Below, piece by piece: positions 1-6,803 of a stretch of DNA of 9,370 nucleotides. This stretch comes from an uncultured Solobacterium sp. (lineage in GTDB: Bacteria > Bacillota_I > Bacilli_A > Erysipelotrichales > Erysipelotrichaceae), in contig CAJJTI010000071.1 in assembly GCA_905194705.1 (NCBI GenBank), positions 1-9,370 on the forward strand. The letters are read 5' to 3'. The notes beneath the pieces are model-generated. The model saw nothing but the letters and a program-made list of their open reading frames with translations. It did no database searches and had not been told where the DNA came from. The position numbers and the translations under genes are program-made. Each line of letters opens with the position of its first letter. The first letter of the stretch is position 1.

Positions 1-2
1 GA

Positions 3-173
3 TATATAATTATTGGACTTTTTATCAAAACATTTTGTTACTTTGTTATTGTTTTCACAATATTATCTTTTATTTTCATGATTTTTTCAAAACATAAAAA
101 ACCAACTCATAATAGGAATGTTTGGGCGAAAGTTATACTGGTTGTTTATGATAAAACGGTTGGTTTATTCTAA
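3..173 (+). CDS. Probable 3' end of an unidentified membrane-protein gene, cut by the window edge
   Basis: This frame has no stop from position 3 to the TAA at 171-173, 56 sense codons in very AT-rich DNA. The peptide is strongly hydrophobic in its first 30 residues (a run such as YFVIVFTILSFIFMIFS, one likely membrane helix), followed by a basic stretch (KHKK) and a short soluble tail ending DKTVGLF. That order fits the C-terminal end of a membrane protein with a positive-inside boundary. The start lies outside the window, and no family is recognisable. It runs in the same direction as the ATPase gene downstream, with 141 bases between them. A stop-free stretch of this length can occur by chance, and another frame is open for about 30 codons, so this is a tentative call. 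Confidence 0.35.
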   Translation, partial: YIIIGLFIKTFCYFVIVFTILSFIFMIFSKHKKPTHNRNVWAKVILVVYDKTVGLF

Positions 174-314
174 ATCAAAACACACAGCAATTACTATATT
201 GCTAATATATGAATATATAGTCAATAAATTTGCAATATTTTTGCAATATGTTATTTTATAAATTGTATTTGTCATGTTTTAATGATATTCTATGGCTAGA
301 AAAGAGGATGACCT
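174..314 (+). promoter_or_regulatory. AT-rich leader upstream of the ATPase gene with repeated GCAAT motifs
   Basis: No gene is visible here. The stretch contains an inverted repeat AGCAAT (186-191) / ATTGCT (198-203) and an exact 10-base direct repeat TTTGCAATAT at 229-238 and 240-249, an 11-base period close to one helical turn. All four elements share the GCAAT core. TTGCAA within the repeats could act as a -35 element, and TATAAA at 257-262 resembles a -10 box, but no pair has 16-18 base spacing, so no promoter is assigned. The arrangement resembles a regulator binding region, although such AT-rich sequence produces repeats easily. The leader ends with the Shine-Dalgarno AGAGGA at 303-308, six bases before the ATG at 315. 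Confidence 0.3.
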
Positions 315-1559
315 ATGTTGTTACAATTTAACGTCACGAATTTTTTATCATTTAAAAAAGAAGCAGTATTAAGTGCTTATGCTAATACTGATAAAACGTA
401 TGCTAACAGGCTAATTAATATTGGTAAAAATGCCATTTTGCCAACAATTGCAATTTATGGAGCAAATGCTGCAGGTAAGAGTAACCTTATTAAAGCACTA
501 ACAGCAGCTATTCTTTTTGTAAGACAGTCAAATTTTTATCAAATAAATACAACAAATCCAATTGTTCCTTTTTTATTCGATGAAAATAGTAGAAATGAAA
601 AAACAAGATTTGACTTCTCTTTTATATATGACGGAATACAGTATGATTACGGTTTTTCAGCAACAAATCAAACTGTATTTGATGAATATCTGTATGAATA
701 TAAATCAAAAAAACCATCAATGATTTTCGAAAGAACAAATACTAACGAGTATAAATATACCGCAGCAAATAAAAAAGAATTGTCTCAGTATGAAGAAAAA
801 ACATCCGCAAATAAATTGTTTCTAGCAACCGCTACCGCTTGGAACTGTGAACTAACTAGAAATGCATTTATGTGGTTTGCCGAAAATATTGATACCTACG
901 ATTCTCGTTCGCTTGATAACTCATTTATATCTGAATTTGAAAATGATAATTCTGATGATATGAAAAAGTTTATGATGGATTTTATTCATCACGCAGATAT
1001 TAATATTTCTGATTATAGTTTTGAAATTAAAGAAGCGGATAAAGAATCTTTACCCCCATTCATAGACGTTAATAACGTTGTAAACAGTTCAGTTAAGCAA
1101 TGGAAGTTAGATGTTGTTCATGATGTGAATATTGATGGGAAAACTGTCTCGTTTGCTATGCCTTTCAATGCTGAATCAACCGGTACTATTAAGGTGTTTT
1201 CTTATGGGCCACTCATTAGAAAAGCATTAAAAACAGGAAAAACAATGATTGTTGATGAAATTGATTCTTGTCTTCATCCTATGCTTGTCAGATATCTGAT
1301 TGATTTATTTAATGATCCAGAAATAAATAAAAATGGTGCACAATTAATTTTCAACACACATGACGTATCTTTGCTCGATCAGGATATTTTTAGGAGAGAT
1401 CAAATATATTTTGTTGAGAAAGATAATAAAACGGCCATGTCAGACTTATATTCTCTTGCGGAATTCTCACCAAGAAAATCAGAAGATATTAGAAAAGGAT
1501 ACTTGCAGGGAAGATATGGAGCAATTCCAGCTATTCTTCCAGGAGGATTTGAACGGTAA
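315..1559 (+). CDS. AAA15-family ATPase, RloA/AbiLi-like, of a probable phage-defence pair
   Basis: Predicted 414-residue cytoplasmic ATPase with the ABC/SMC-like fold of the AAA15 (OLD-related) group. The N-terminus (LLQFNVTNFLSFKKE) is the family's first strand. Walker A is GANAAGKS at residues 49-56. An ESTGT signature lies near 287-291, Walker B MIVDEIDSCLHP is at 311-322 with D314 and E315, and the switch histidine is in FNTHD (346-350). The C-terminal YLQGRYGAIP (397-406) is also typical. No nuclease domain is fused to it, so the effector is probably the RloB-like protein encoded immediately downstream, as in AbiL/RloAB pairs, where the ATPase is thought to sense or gate the nuclease. 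The start is the ATG preceded by AGAGGA at 303-308. The ATPase assignment is firm; a defence role is inferred from the partner. All key ATPase residues are present, so it looks intact. Confidence 0.85.
   Translation: MLLQFNVTNFLSFKKEAVLSAYANTDKTYANRLINIGKNAILPTIAIYGANAAGKSNLIKALTAAILFVRQSNFYQINTTNPIVPFLFDENSRNEKTRFDFSFIYDGIQYDYGFSATNQTVFDEYLYEYKSKKPSMIFERTNTNEYKYTAANKKELSQYEEKTSANKLFLATATAWNCELTRNAFMWFAENIDTYDSRSLDNSFISEFENDNSDDMKKFMMDFIHHADINISDYSFEIKEADKESLPPFIDVNNVVNSSVKQWKLDVVHDVNIDGKTVSFAMPFNAESTGTIKVFSYGPLIRKALKTGKTMIVDEIDSCLHPMLVRYLIDLFNDPEINKNGAQLIFNTHDVSLLDQDIFRRDQIYFVEKDNKTAMSDLYSLAEFSPRKSEDIRKGYLQGRYGAIPAILPGGFER
1541..1546 (+). promoter_or_regulatory. Strong Shine-Dalgarno for the RloB-like gene, inside the end of the ATPase gene
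   Basis: AGGAGG is a perfect core ribosome binding site and the strongest in the window. The in-frame codon at ideal distance (six bases, 1547-1552) is ACG at 1553, not ATG. The TTG at 1549 is only two bases away and belongs to a frame that stops at 1585-1587. The site therefore marks 1553 as the original or present start of the RloB-like protein. Confidence 0.7.
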
Positions 1560-2182
1560 GGCGAATCGAGAAAATAAATCGAAATAAACATACAAGAAAA
1601 ACAAGAAATATTCTGCTTATTGCAGCAGAAGGAAATAACAAAACAGAGTCGATTTATTTTTCATCTTTCAATCAAATTCAAACTTCATATCGCATACAAA
1701 TAGCTAAAGGAAACAAAACAGATCCAAAAGGTATTGTTGAAGATATGATTAAAACCATAAAAAATGAGCAAATAGATTTAAAACATGGTGATATTGCCAT
1801 TTGCGTTTTCGATGCAGATTTTGGCAAATATAAATCAGCGCAGATAGATGATGCTAAACTTCTCGCTTCAAAACATGGCATTGAGATTATTATTTCAAAT
1901 CCATGCTTTGAGGTTTGGTTCATCGAACATTTTGGGTATACAACCAAGAATTTTAATTCTAATGCAGAAGTTATAGATGAACTTAAAGAAAAAATACCAA
2001 ACTATACAAAATCAATAAATTTGCATCCACTAATAATAGATAAAACCGATATTGCAATAAAAAATTGTAAAAAGCTTGAAAATTTCCACGATTCTATCGG
2101 AAATATTGGGATGTGTCGTAATCCAAGTAGTGAAGTTTATAAAATAGTCGAAACAATTAATAATAAACAGAAGGCATTTTAA
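1553..2182 (+). CDS. rloB: RloB/AbiLii-like Toprim-fold protein, probable nuclease partner of the ATPase; non-canonical ACG start
   Basis: The frame is open from just after a TGA at 1550-1552 to the TAA at 2180-2182. From the ACG at 1553 it gives 209 residues, the usual RloB size. Visible conserved elements are a basic N-terminus (RNKHTRKTRN), the first acidic motif LLIAAEGNNKTE (21-32, E26), the Toprim DxD in CVFDADFG (D87, D89), NPCFEVWFIEHF (116-127) and the C-terminal RNPSSEVYKIVE (189-200). Toprim residues of this kind bind metal in nucleases such as OLD, so a metal-dependent nuclease is inferred. The first ATG is at 1745 and would remove 64 residues including the E26 motif, so it is unlikely to be the true start. 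No ATG, GTG or TTG exists upstream in frame. Either ACG (or an AUA, AUC or AUU codon) is used, or one T-to-C change has silenced the gene. It overlaps the ATPase stop, which implies coupled translation. Confidence 0.7.
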   Translation, partial: TVRRIEKINRNKHTRKTRNILLIAAEGNNKTESIYFSSFNQIQTSYRIQIAKGNKTDPKGIVEDMIKTIKNEQIDLKHGDIAICVFDADFGKYKSAQIDDAKLLASKHGIEIIISNPCFEVWFIEHFGYTTKNFNSNAEVIDELKEKIPNYTKSINLHPLIIDKTDIAIKNCKKLENFHDSIGNIGMCRNPSSEVYKIVETINNKQKAF

Positions 2183-2241
2183 AAAGCATAAGTATTGAAC
2201 ACACCCTTATTTAGAAATAATCTATTCAAATTAATCAAAAT

Positions 2242-2274
2242 AAACTGTCAATCGCTAAGACTGGCAGTTTTTTT
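2242..2274. terminator. Hairpin terminator between convergent gene sets
   Basis: AAACTGTC (2242-2249) pairs with GGCAGTTT (2263-2270) as an 8-bp stem with one G-T pair and a 13-base loop. On the plus strand the T-run 2268-2274 follows, giving a Rho-independent terminator for the ATPase/RloB-like pair. On the minus strand the same stem starts six bases after the phosphatase stop codon and is followed by TTTATTTT, so it can also end the mutS-to-phosphatase transcript. It works better on the plus strand, where the T-run is unbroken. Confidence 0.75.
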
Positions 2275-2275
2275 G

Positions 2276-2917
2276 TTATTTTATGATTTGTAATATCTCT
2301 AATAAATCATCTGTGATGTAATCAGGCTGCTCATTTAAAAGTGCATTTTTCTTATTCATATTAGAAATATATGCAACTGTTATACTTTTTGCGGCTTTAC
2401 CTGCTTGTATATCTGTTGCACTATCACCAACATATACACTTTTTCCCAGATTTAATTTATTACATGCAAGTAATATTCCTTCAGGAGATGGTTTATTTTG
2501 TGTAACATCATCAGCCCCTACAATAACGTCAAACTTAGGTACTAAAGAAAATAAATTCAATATATGTACCATTGAATCATGTTTTCTTGTAGAAACAAAA
2601 CCAACTTTATAGCTTTTTTCTTTTAATGTATCAACGAGCTCTACAGCATGTTTCATAATGGATACTGTTTCATTTAGATGAGCTTTTTGATAGTCTCTAA
2701 ACTCATTTTCTAATTGTATTGTATCTTCATTTGGAAAATACTTTTTCATTGATGTTGATAAAGATGGGCCTAACACTTCTACCTGAAGTTCTTTTGTAAA
2801 TTCTTCTTCTGTTCTATATCTTCTAAATATTTCTCTGAAAGATTCTACAATAGCTCTTTCTGTATCCATTAATGTTCCATCAAAATCAAATAACATTGCG
2901 TAGCTTGTATCAATCAT
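2276..2917 (-). CDS. ppaX: HAD-family phosphatase, probable PpaX-type pyrophosphatase
   Basis: A haloacid dehalogenase phosphatase of 213 residues, close to the roughly 216 of Bacillus subtilis PpaX. Motif I is FDFDGTLMDTE with nucleophile D11 and acid/base D13. Motif II is the S/T pair in FVSTRKH (S109, T110), motif III is K142 in NKPSPEG, and motif IV is VGDSATD (D165, D169). The helical segment between motifs I and II is a C1-type cap. A longer reading begins at 2935, but the ATG at 2917 is preferred because GAGGAG sits about ten bases upstream of it. This start overlaps the hprK stop by eight bases (ATGATTGA), indicating coupled translation. Position right after hprK suggests it hydrolyses pyrophosphate released when HprK dephosphorylates Ser-HPr. 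HAD substrate specificity cannot be read from motifs, so a phosphoglycolate or nucleotide phosphatase remains possible. It is the last gene before the terminator. Confidence 0.72.
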   Translation of the reverse strand: MIDTSYAMLFDFDGTLMDTERAIVESFREIFRRYRTEEEFTKELQVEVLGPSLSTSMKKYFPNEDTIQLENEFRDYQKAHLNETVSIMKHAVELVDTLKEKSYKVGFVSTRKHDSMVHILNLFSLVPKFDVIVGADDVTQNKPSPEGILLACNKLNLGKSVYVGDSATDIQAGKAAKSITVAYISNMNKKNALLNEQPDYITDDLLEILQIIK

Positions 2918-3872
2918 TCTGTTTATTCTCCTCATTTTCTTTTAACAAATATGAATATAAATCATCTTTAAACATTTGTGATGCATCATATCCACTTTGT
3001 TTTAACTGGTAATTAGTAACAGCACTTTCAATTAAAGCACTGACACTACGACCTGGGGAAACAGGCATAATAATTGTTGGAATCATCACTCCAAGAATTT
3101 TAGTGAAGTGTGGCATAGAGTCGCCCACTCTTTCATATTCTGCATTTGGATTATAATGTTTCAAGTTGATTACAAGTTCAATTCTATTTCGATTTTTCAC
3201 ACAACTTGCTCCATACATTCTCTGAGCATCGATAATACCAATACCTCTTAGCTCCATTCTTCCTTTTAATAGCTGTGGGGCATGTCCATGAATATGATTA
3301 TGAATTCTTTGTACATCTACTCTATCGTCCGCAACTAATACTTGGCCATTTCTAATTAATTCAAGAGCTGTTTCACTTTTACCAATACCACTTTCTCCTG
3401 TTAGTAATACGCCCATTCCATATACAACAAGTAATACCCCGGAAATAGTATCTTCAGGAGCCAGTTCTTCATCAAGATAAGATACTAAGTCAACCTGGAA
3501 TCTTGATGTTTCGTGGGGAGTTCTAAATATAGGAAAATTAGATTGTTCAGCCACTTCCTTCAAAATAGGTGGAACATCATTATCTCTAGTAATAATAATC
3601 ATTGGTGTTAAGCCATCTGTAATCTTTGGATATCTTTCACGCTGTTCTTGTTCTGTCATATGTGAAATATATTCAATTTCTTTATTCCCGATAATTACAA
3701 TTCTTCTAGGTTCTGTGAGTTTAAAATAGCCTGATAATTCAAAACCAGGTCTATTCATATCGGCTACAACTACCCAGCGTTCTAATGAAGTTTTATCACC
3801 TGTTATTTGTTCCAAACTAAAATAATTTGCTATATCTCTTACTAATACTTTTTTTGTATATTGTGCTGTCAT
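2910..3872 (-). CDS. hprK: HPr kinase/phosphorylase
   Basis: Bifunctional cytoplasmic enzyme that phosphorylates HPr of the phosphotransferase system on its regulatory serine and removes that phosphate by phosphorolysis, controlling carbon catabolite repression in Gram-positive bacteria. It has 320 residues, near the usual 310. The N-terminal domain covers about 1-130. The C-terminal kinase domain has P-loop GESGIGKS (159-166), Asp pair D182/D183 in LVADDRV, the HprK signature MELRGIGIIDAQRMYG (206-221), and the tail PGRSVSALIESAVTNYQLK. An oddity is S144 in TISGVLL, where the family normally has His (IHGVLV, H140 in B. subtilis numbering); V149 and Q177 also replace an Asp and a His common in homologues. 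The P-loop and Asp pair are intact, so kinase activity is expected. The Shine-Dalgarno GAGGAG (3882-3887) is nine bases before the ATG. It follows uvrA by 78 bases and overlaps the phosphatase gene. Confidence 0.93.
   Translation of the reverse strand: MTAQYTKKVLVRDIANYFSLEQITGDKTSLERWVVVADMNRPGFELSGYFKLTEPRRIVIIGNKEIEYISHMTEQEQRERYPKITDGLTPMIIITRDNDVPPILKEVAEQSNFPIFRTPHETSRFQVDLVSYLDEELAPEDTISGVLLVVYGMGVLLTGESGIGKSETALELIRNGQVLVADDRVDVQRIHNHIHGHAPQLLKGRMELRGIGIIDAQRMYGASCVKNRNRIELVINLKHYNPNAEYERVGDSMPHFTKILGVMIPTIIMPVSPGRSVSALIESAVTNYQLKQSGYDASQMFKDDLYSYLLKENEENKQND
2928..2933 (-). promoter_or_regulatory. Shine-Dalgarno fixing the phosphatase start at 2917
   Basis: On the minus strand GAGGAG lies inside the last codons of hprK, ten bases before the ATG at 2917. 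It overlaps the upstream in-frame ATG at 2935, so that ATG is unlikely to be the start. The first six residues of the longer reading (MRRINR) are then the translated ribosome binding site. Confidence 0.65.
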
Positions 3873-3922
3873 AGGTTCATTCTCCTCTTTTTTATTTTAG
3901 CATGGAATACACTTGATATTAG

Positions 3923-3947
3923 TATGGCACTCTAAATGAGTGCCATA
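3923..3947 (-). other. Perfect 10-bp intercistronic hairpin between uvrA and hprK
   Basis: TATGGCACTC (3923-3932) and GAGTGCCATA (3938-3947) are exact reverse complements with a five-base loop. On the minus strand it begins three bases after the uvrA stop codon. No T-run follows in either direction (minus strand continues CTAATATCAAG), so it is not a standard intrinsic terminator. It may stabilise the 3' end of mutS-uvrA RNA, mark an RNA cleavage site, or partly terminate before hprK. Confidence 0.6.
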
Positions 3948-3950
3948 AAT

Positions 3951-6803
3951 TTACTTATATTTTTCTTCGTTTTCTTTTGTATATTCAATCGCTTTCTTCA
4001 AATATTGACCTGTCCAGGATTTTTCTTCTTTAGCCACTTTTTCTGGTGTACCTGTTACGATAACTGTTCCACCATTATCGCCACCTTCTGGCCCTAAATC
4101 AATAATCCAGTCTGCACATTTAATCACATCAAGATTATGTTCAATAACTAATACTGTATTACCTGTATCAACAATTCTTTGTAATACTGCGATTAGTCGT
4201 TTTACATCATCAGTATGTAGTCCTGTTGTAGGTTCATCTAAGATATATACCGTTTTACCTGTAGGTTTCTTTTGTAATTCACTTGCGAGTTTTACACGTT
4301 GAGCTTCACCACCCGATAAAGTAGTAGAAGATTGTCCAAGTTTTAAATATCCTAAACCGACATCATTTAATGTCTGTAATTTATTTTTAATCTTTGGATT
4401 ATTTGCAAAAAAAGATAAAGCTTCTTCTACTGGCATTTCTAGTACTTCATAGATATTTTTACCTTTGAATGTACATTGTAATGTTGCATCATTATAACGC
4501 TGCCCATGACACACTTCACAAGGTACATATACATCAGGTAAGAAGTTCATCGATATAACTTTTACTCCATCACCTTGACACGCTTCACATCTTCCACCTT
4601 TTACATTAAAAGAGAATCTACCTTTATCATATCCTCTCATTTTCGCTTCAGGAGTAGCAGCAAATACATCTCTAATATCATCAAATACACCAGTATACGT
4701 AGCAGGATTAGAACGAGGAGTTCTGCCAATTGGTTCTTGGTCTATTTGTACTAATTTATCAATATTTTCTGTACCTTTAATCTTATCGAACTTACCTGGT
4801 TTAACACGTTTCATCTTGCCGATACTTTGTTGAACAGCTTTCGTAAATATCTCATTAACTAATGTACTTTTGCCACTGCCTGATACTCCTGTTACAACAA
4901 CAAATTTACCAAGCGGAAACTTAACATTAATATGCTTCAAGTTGTTTTCACTGGCCCCTTGAATTTCGACGTGTTTTCCATTTCCTTTACGGCGTGATTT
5001 TGGTACATCAATACGCTTTTTACCTGATAAGTAAAGTCCTGTAATACTATTTTCATTTTTCATCACTTCTAGAGGTGTACCACTAGCCATGACATTACCA
5101 CCGTGTATGCCTGCACCTGGTCCAATATCCACAATCCAATCTGCACTCATCATCGTTTCTTCATCATGTTCTACAACGATTAAAGAGTTGCCTAAATCAC
5201 GCATATTTTTTAGTGTTTGAATAAGTCTTGCATTATCTCTTTGATGTAAACCAATACTAGGTTCATCCAAAACATAAAGTACACCTGATAATCGTGAACC
5301 AATCTGTGTTGCTAGACGAATTCTTTGGGCTTCACCACCTGATAAAGTTCCTGCAAGTCTATCTAGTGTTAAATAATCTAGACCAACATCCTTTAAAAAC
5401 TGTAATCTATTTCTAATTTCTTTTATGACGAGCTCTGCAATTTTAGCTTGTGTTTCTGTTAATGTCAGTTTGTCTAACCAGTCTAATGCCTGCACAACTG
5501 ACATAGCTGTAAATTCCATAATATTTTTATCACCAACAATTACTGATAGAGCTTCTTTATTTAATCGTTTACCACTACAAGTAGGACAGGTTGATTCCAT
5601 CATAAAAGAATGATACCAGTCTTTACTCCAGGAACTTGTCGTTTCAACATATCGTCTTTCAATTAGTTTCTTTACACCTTCGATAAAATCATTACGGTCA
5701 TAGCGATTGCCACTGCTTGAATAAATAACATATTTAATTGGTCTATCGCTGCCGTTTAAAATGATATCCATCTGTTTTTTCGTAAATGTCTTTATTGGTT
5801 TATCTAATGGTATTTTGTATGTTTTACATAACATCGCAAAAGTTTGCCACTCAATATTTTCTGTTCCAACAATATTCTTATAATATTTAATACCACCTTC
5901 ATTTATTGATAAATCAGGATCTGGTATTAAAATATCAACATCTACTTCTTCCGTAATTCCTAAGCCATGACACGTAGGACATGCGCCAAGAGGCGCATTG
6001 AAAGAGAATAAGCGTGGTTCTAAAGTTGGTACTGAAAAACCACATATTGAACAAGCATAATTACTGGAGAATAAATTTTCTTTATCTCCTGTAGAAACAA
6101 TAACTTTACCATCCGCTAAACTTAGAGCTGTTTCCATAGAGTCATGAATTCTACTTCTTGAATCACTTCTTTTTACAATTCTATCTACTACAACATCAAT
6201 ATCATGACGGTTGTTTTTTTCTAAAGTAATATCATCTTCTAAGAGTTTTATTTCTCCATCAACTCTTACTCTTACATAACCATCTTTTTGTAACTTTTCA
6301 AAAGTATCCTTAAATGTACCTTTTTTGTTACGGACAATAGGTGCTAAGATAGTCATTTTTGTGCCATCTTCATATTGGCTCACTGTATTAACCATTTCCG
6401 TAATTGTAAGTCCAGTAATAGGAATATGATGATCTGGACAATAAGGAACACCAACACGTGCATATAATAAACGTAAATAGTCATATATTTCCGTAACTGT
6501 ACCAACTGTTGAACGTGGGTTATTTGATGTCGTTTTCTGGTCAATAGAAATAGCTGGTGATAAGCCTTCAATTAACTCAACATTTGGTTTATCTACACCA
6601 CCTAAAAATTGTCTAGCATAAGCACTTAAAGATTCTACATATCTTCTTTGTCCTTCAGCATAAATCGTATCAAAAGCTAAAGATGTCTTACCACTTCCTG
6701 ATAAACCTGTCATGACAACAAGCTTATTTCTAGGAATATCTAAAGATATGTTTTTTAGATTATTTTCTTTCGCACCACGAATGATAATCTTATCTAATTC
6801 CAT
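3951..6803 (-). CDS. uvrA: Excinuclease ABC subunit A (UvrA)
   Basis: Damage-recognition ATPase of nucleotide excision repair; the UvrA dimer loads UvrB at bulky DNA lesions. It has 950 residues, the standard length. There are two ABC ATPase modules: Walker A GLSGSGKT (33-40) and GVSGSGKS (639-646), signatures LSGGEAQR (487-494 and 829-836), and Walker B at 509-516 and 854-861. Zinc-binding cysteine pairs are C251/C254 with C275/C278, and C739/C742 with C762/C765; a further CPTC is at 406-409. The UvrB-binding and DNA insertion regions lie between about 120 and 380. A longer reading from 6851 adds 16 residues, but the ATG at 6803 is correct: it follows AAGGAG (6812-6817) by eight bases and the protein then begins [15 protein letters not shown] as in homologues. 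The start overlaps the mutS stop by one base. uvrB, a common neighbour of uvrA, is not in the window. All catalytic motifs are intact. Confidence 0.97.
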   Translation of the reverse strand: MELDKIIIRGAKENNLKNISLDIPRNKLVVMTGLSGSGKTSLAFDTIYAEGQRRYVESLSAYARQFLGGVDKPNVELIEGLSPAISIDQKTTSNNPRSTVGTVTEIYDYLRLLYARVGVPYCPDHHIPITGLTITEMVNTVSQYEDGTKMTILAPIVRNKKGTFKDTFEKLQKDGYVRVRVDGEIKLLEDDITLEKNNRHDIDVVVDRIVKRSDSRSRIHDSMETALSLADGKVIVSTGDKENLFSSNYACSICGFSVPTLEPRLFSFNAPLGACPTCHGLGITEEVDVDILIPDPDLSINEGGIKYYKNIVGTENIEWQTFAMLCKTYKIPLDKPIKTFTKKQMDIILNGSDRPIKYVIYSSSGNRYDRNDFIEGVKKLIERRYVETTSSWSKDWYHSFMMESTCPTCSGKRLNKEALSVIVGDKNIMEFTAMSVVQALDWLDKLTLTETQAKIAELVIKEIRNRLQFLKDVGLDYLTLDRLAGTLSGGEAQRIRLATQIGSRLSGVLYVLDEPSIGLHQRDNARLIQTLKNMRDLGNSLIVVEHDEETMMSADWIVDIGPGAGIHGGNVMASGTPLEVMKNENSITGLYLSGKKRIDVPKSRRKGNGKHVEIQGASENNLKHINVKFPLGKFVVVTGVSGSGKSTLVNEIFTKAVQQSIGKMKRVKPGKFDKIKGTENIDKLVQIDQEPIGRTPRSNPATYTGVFDDIRDVFAATPEAKMRGYDKGRFSFNVKGGRCEACQGDGVKVISMNFLPDVYVPCEVCHGQRYNDATLQCTFKGKNIYEVLEMPVEEALSFFANNPKIKNKLQTLNDVGLGYLKLGQSSTTLSGGEAQRVKLASELQKKPTGKTVYILDEPTTGLHTDDVKRLIAVLQRIVDTGNTVLVIEHNLDVIKCADWIIDLGPEGGDNGGTVIVTGTPEKVAKEEKSWTGQYLKKAIEYTKENEEKYK

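Noticed and set aside
99..166. Inverted repeat AAACCAAC / GTTGGTTT
   Set aside because: The arms are 52 bases apart, no stable internal structure is evident, and it lies within the possible coding frame; it could easily be chance in AT-rich sequence.
1360..1587. Overlapping plus-strand reading frame of 75 codons, with TTG at 1549 near the AGGAGG as a possible RloB start
   Set aside because: It is in another frame of the ATPase gene and stops at 1585-1587 before any RloB motif. The TTG is only two bases from the Shine-Dalgarno. Reaching the RloB frame would need a frameshift, whereas ACG at 1553 needs none.
1678..1947. Minus-strand 89-codon frame opposite the RloB-like gene
   Set aside because: It is the complement of the conserved RloB frame (DxD and NPxFExW regions) with no independent support.
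3894..3902. Extended -10-like TGCTAAAAT on the minus strand before hprK
   Set aside because: No -35 element at suitable distance, and the predicted transcript start would fall in the hprK ribosome binding site, leaving no room for translation initiation.
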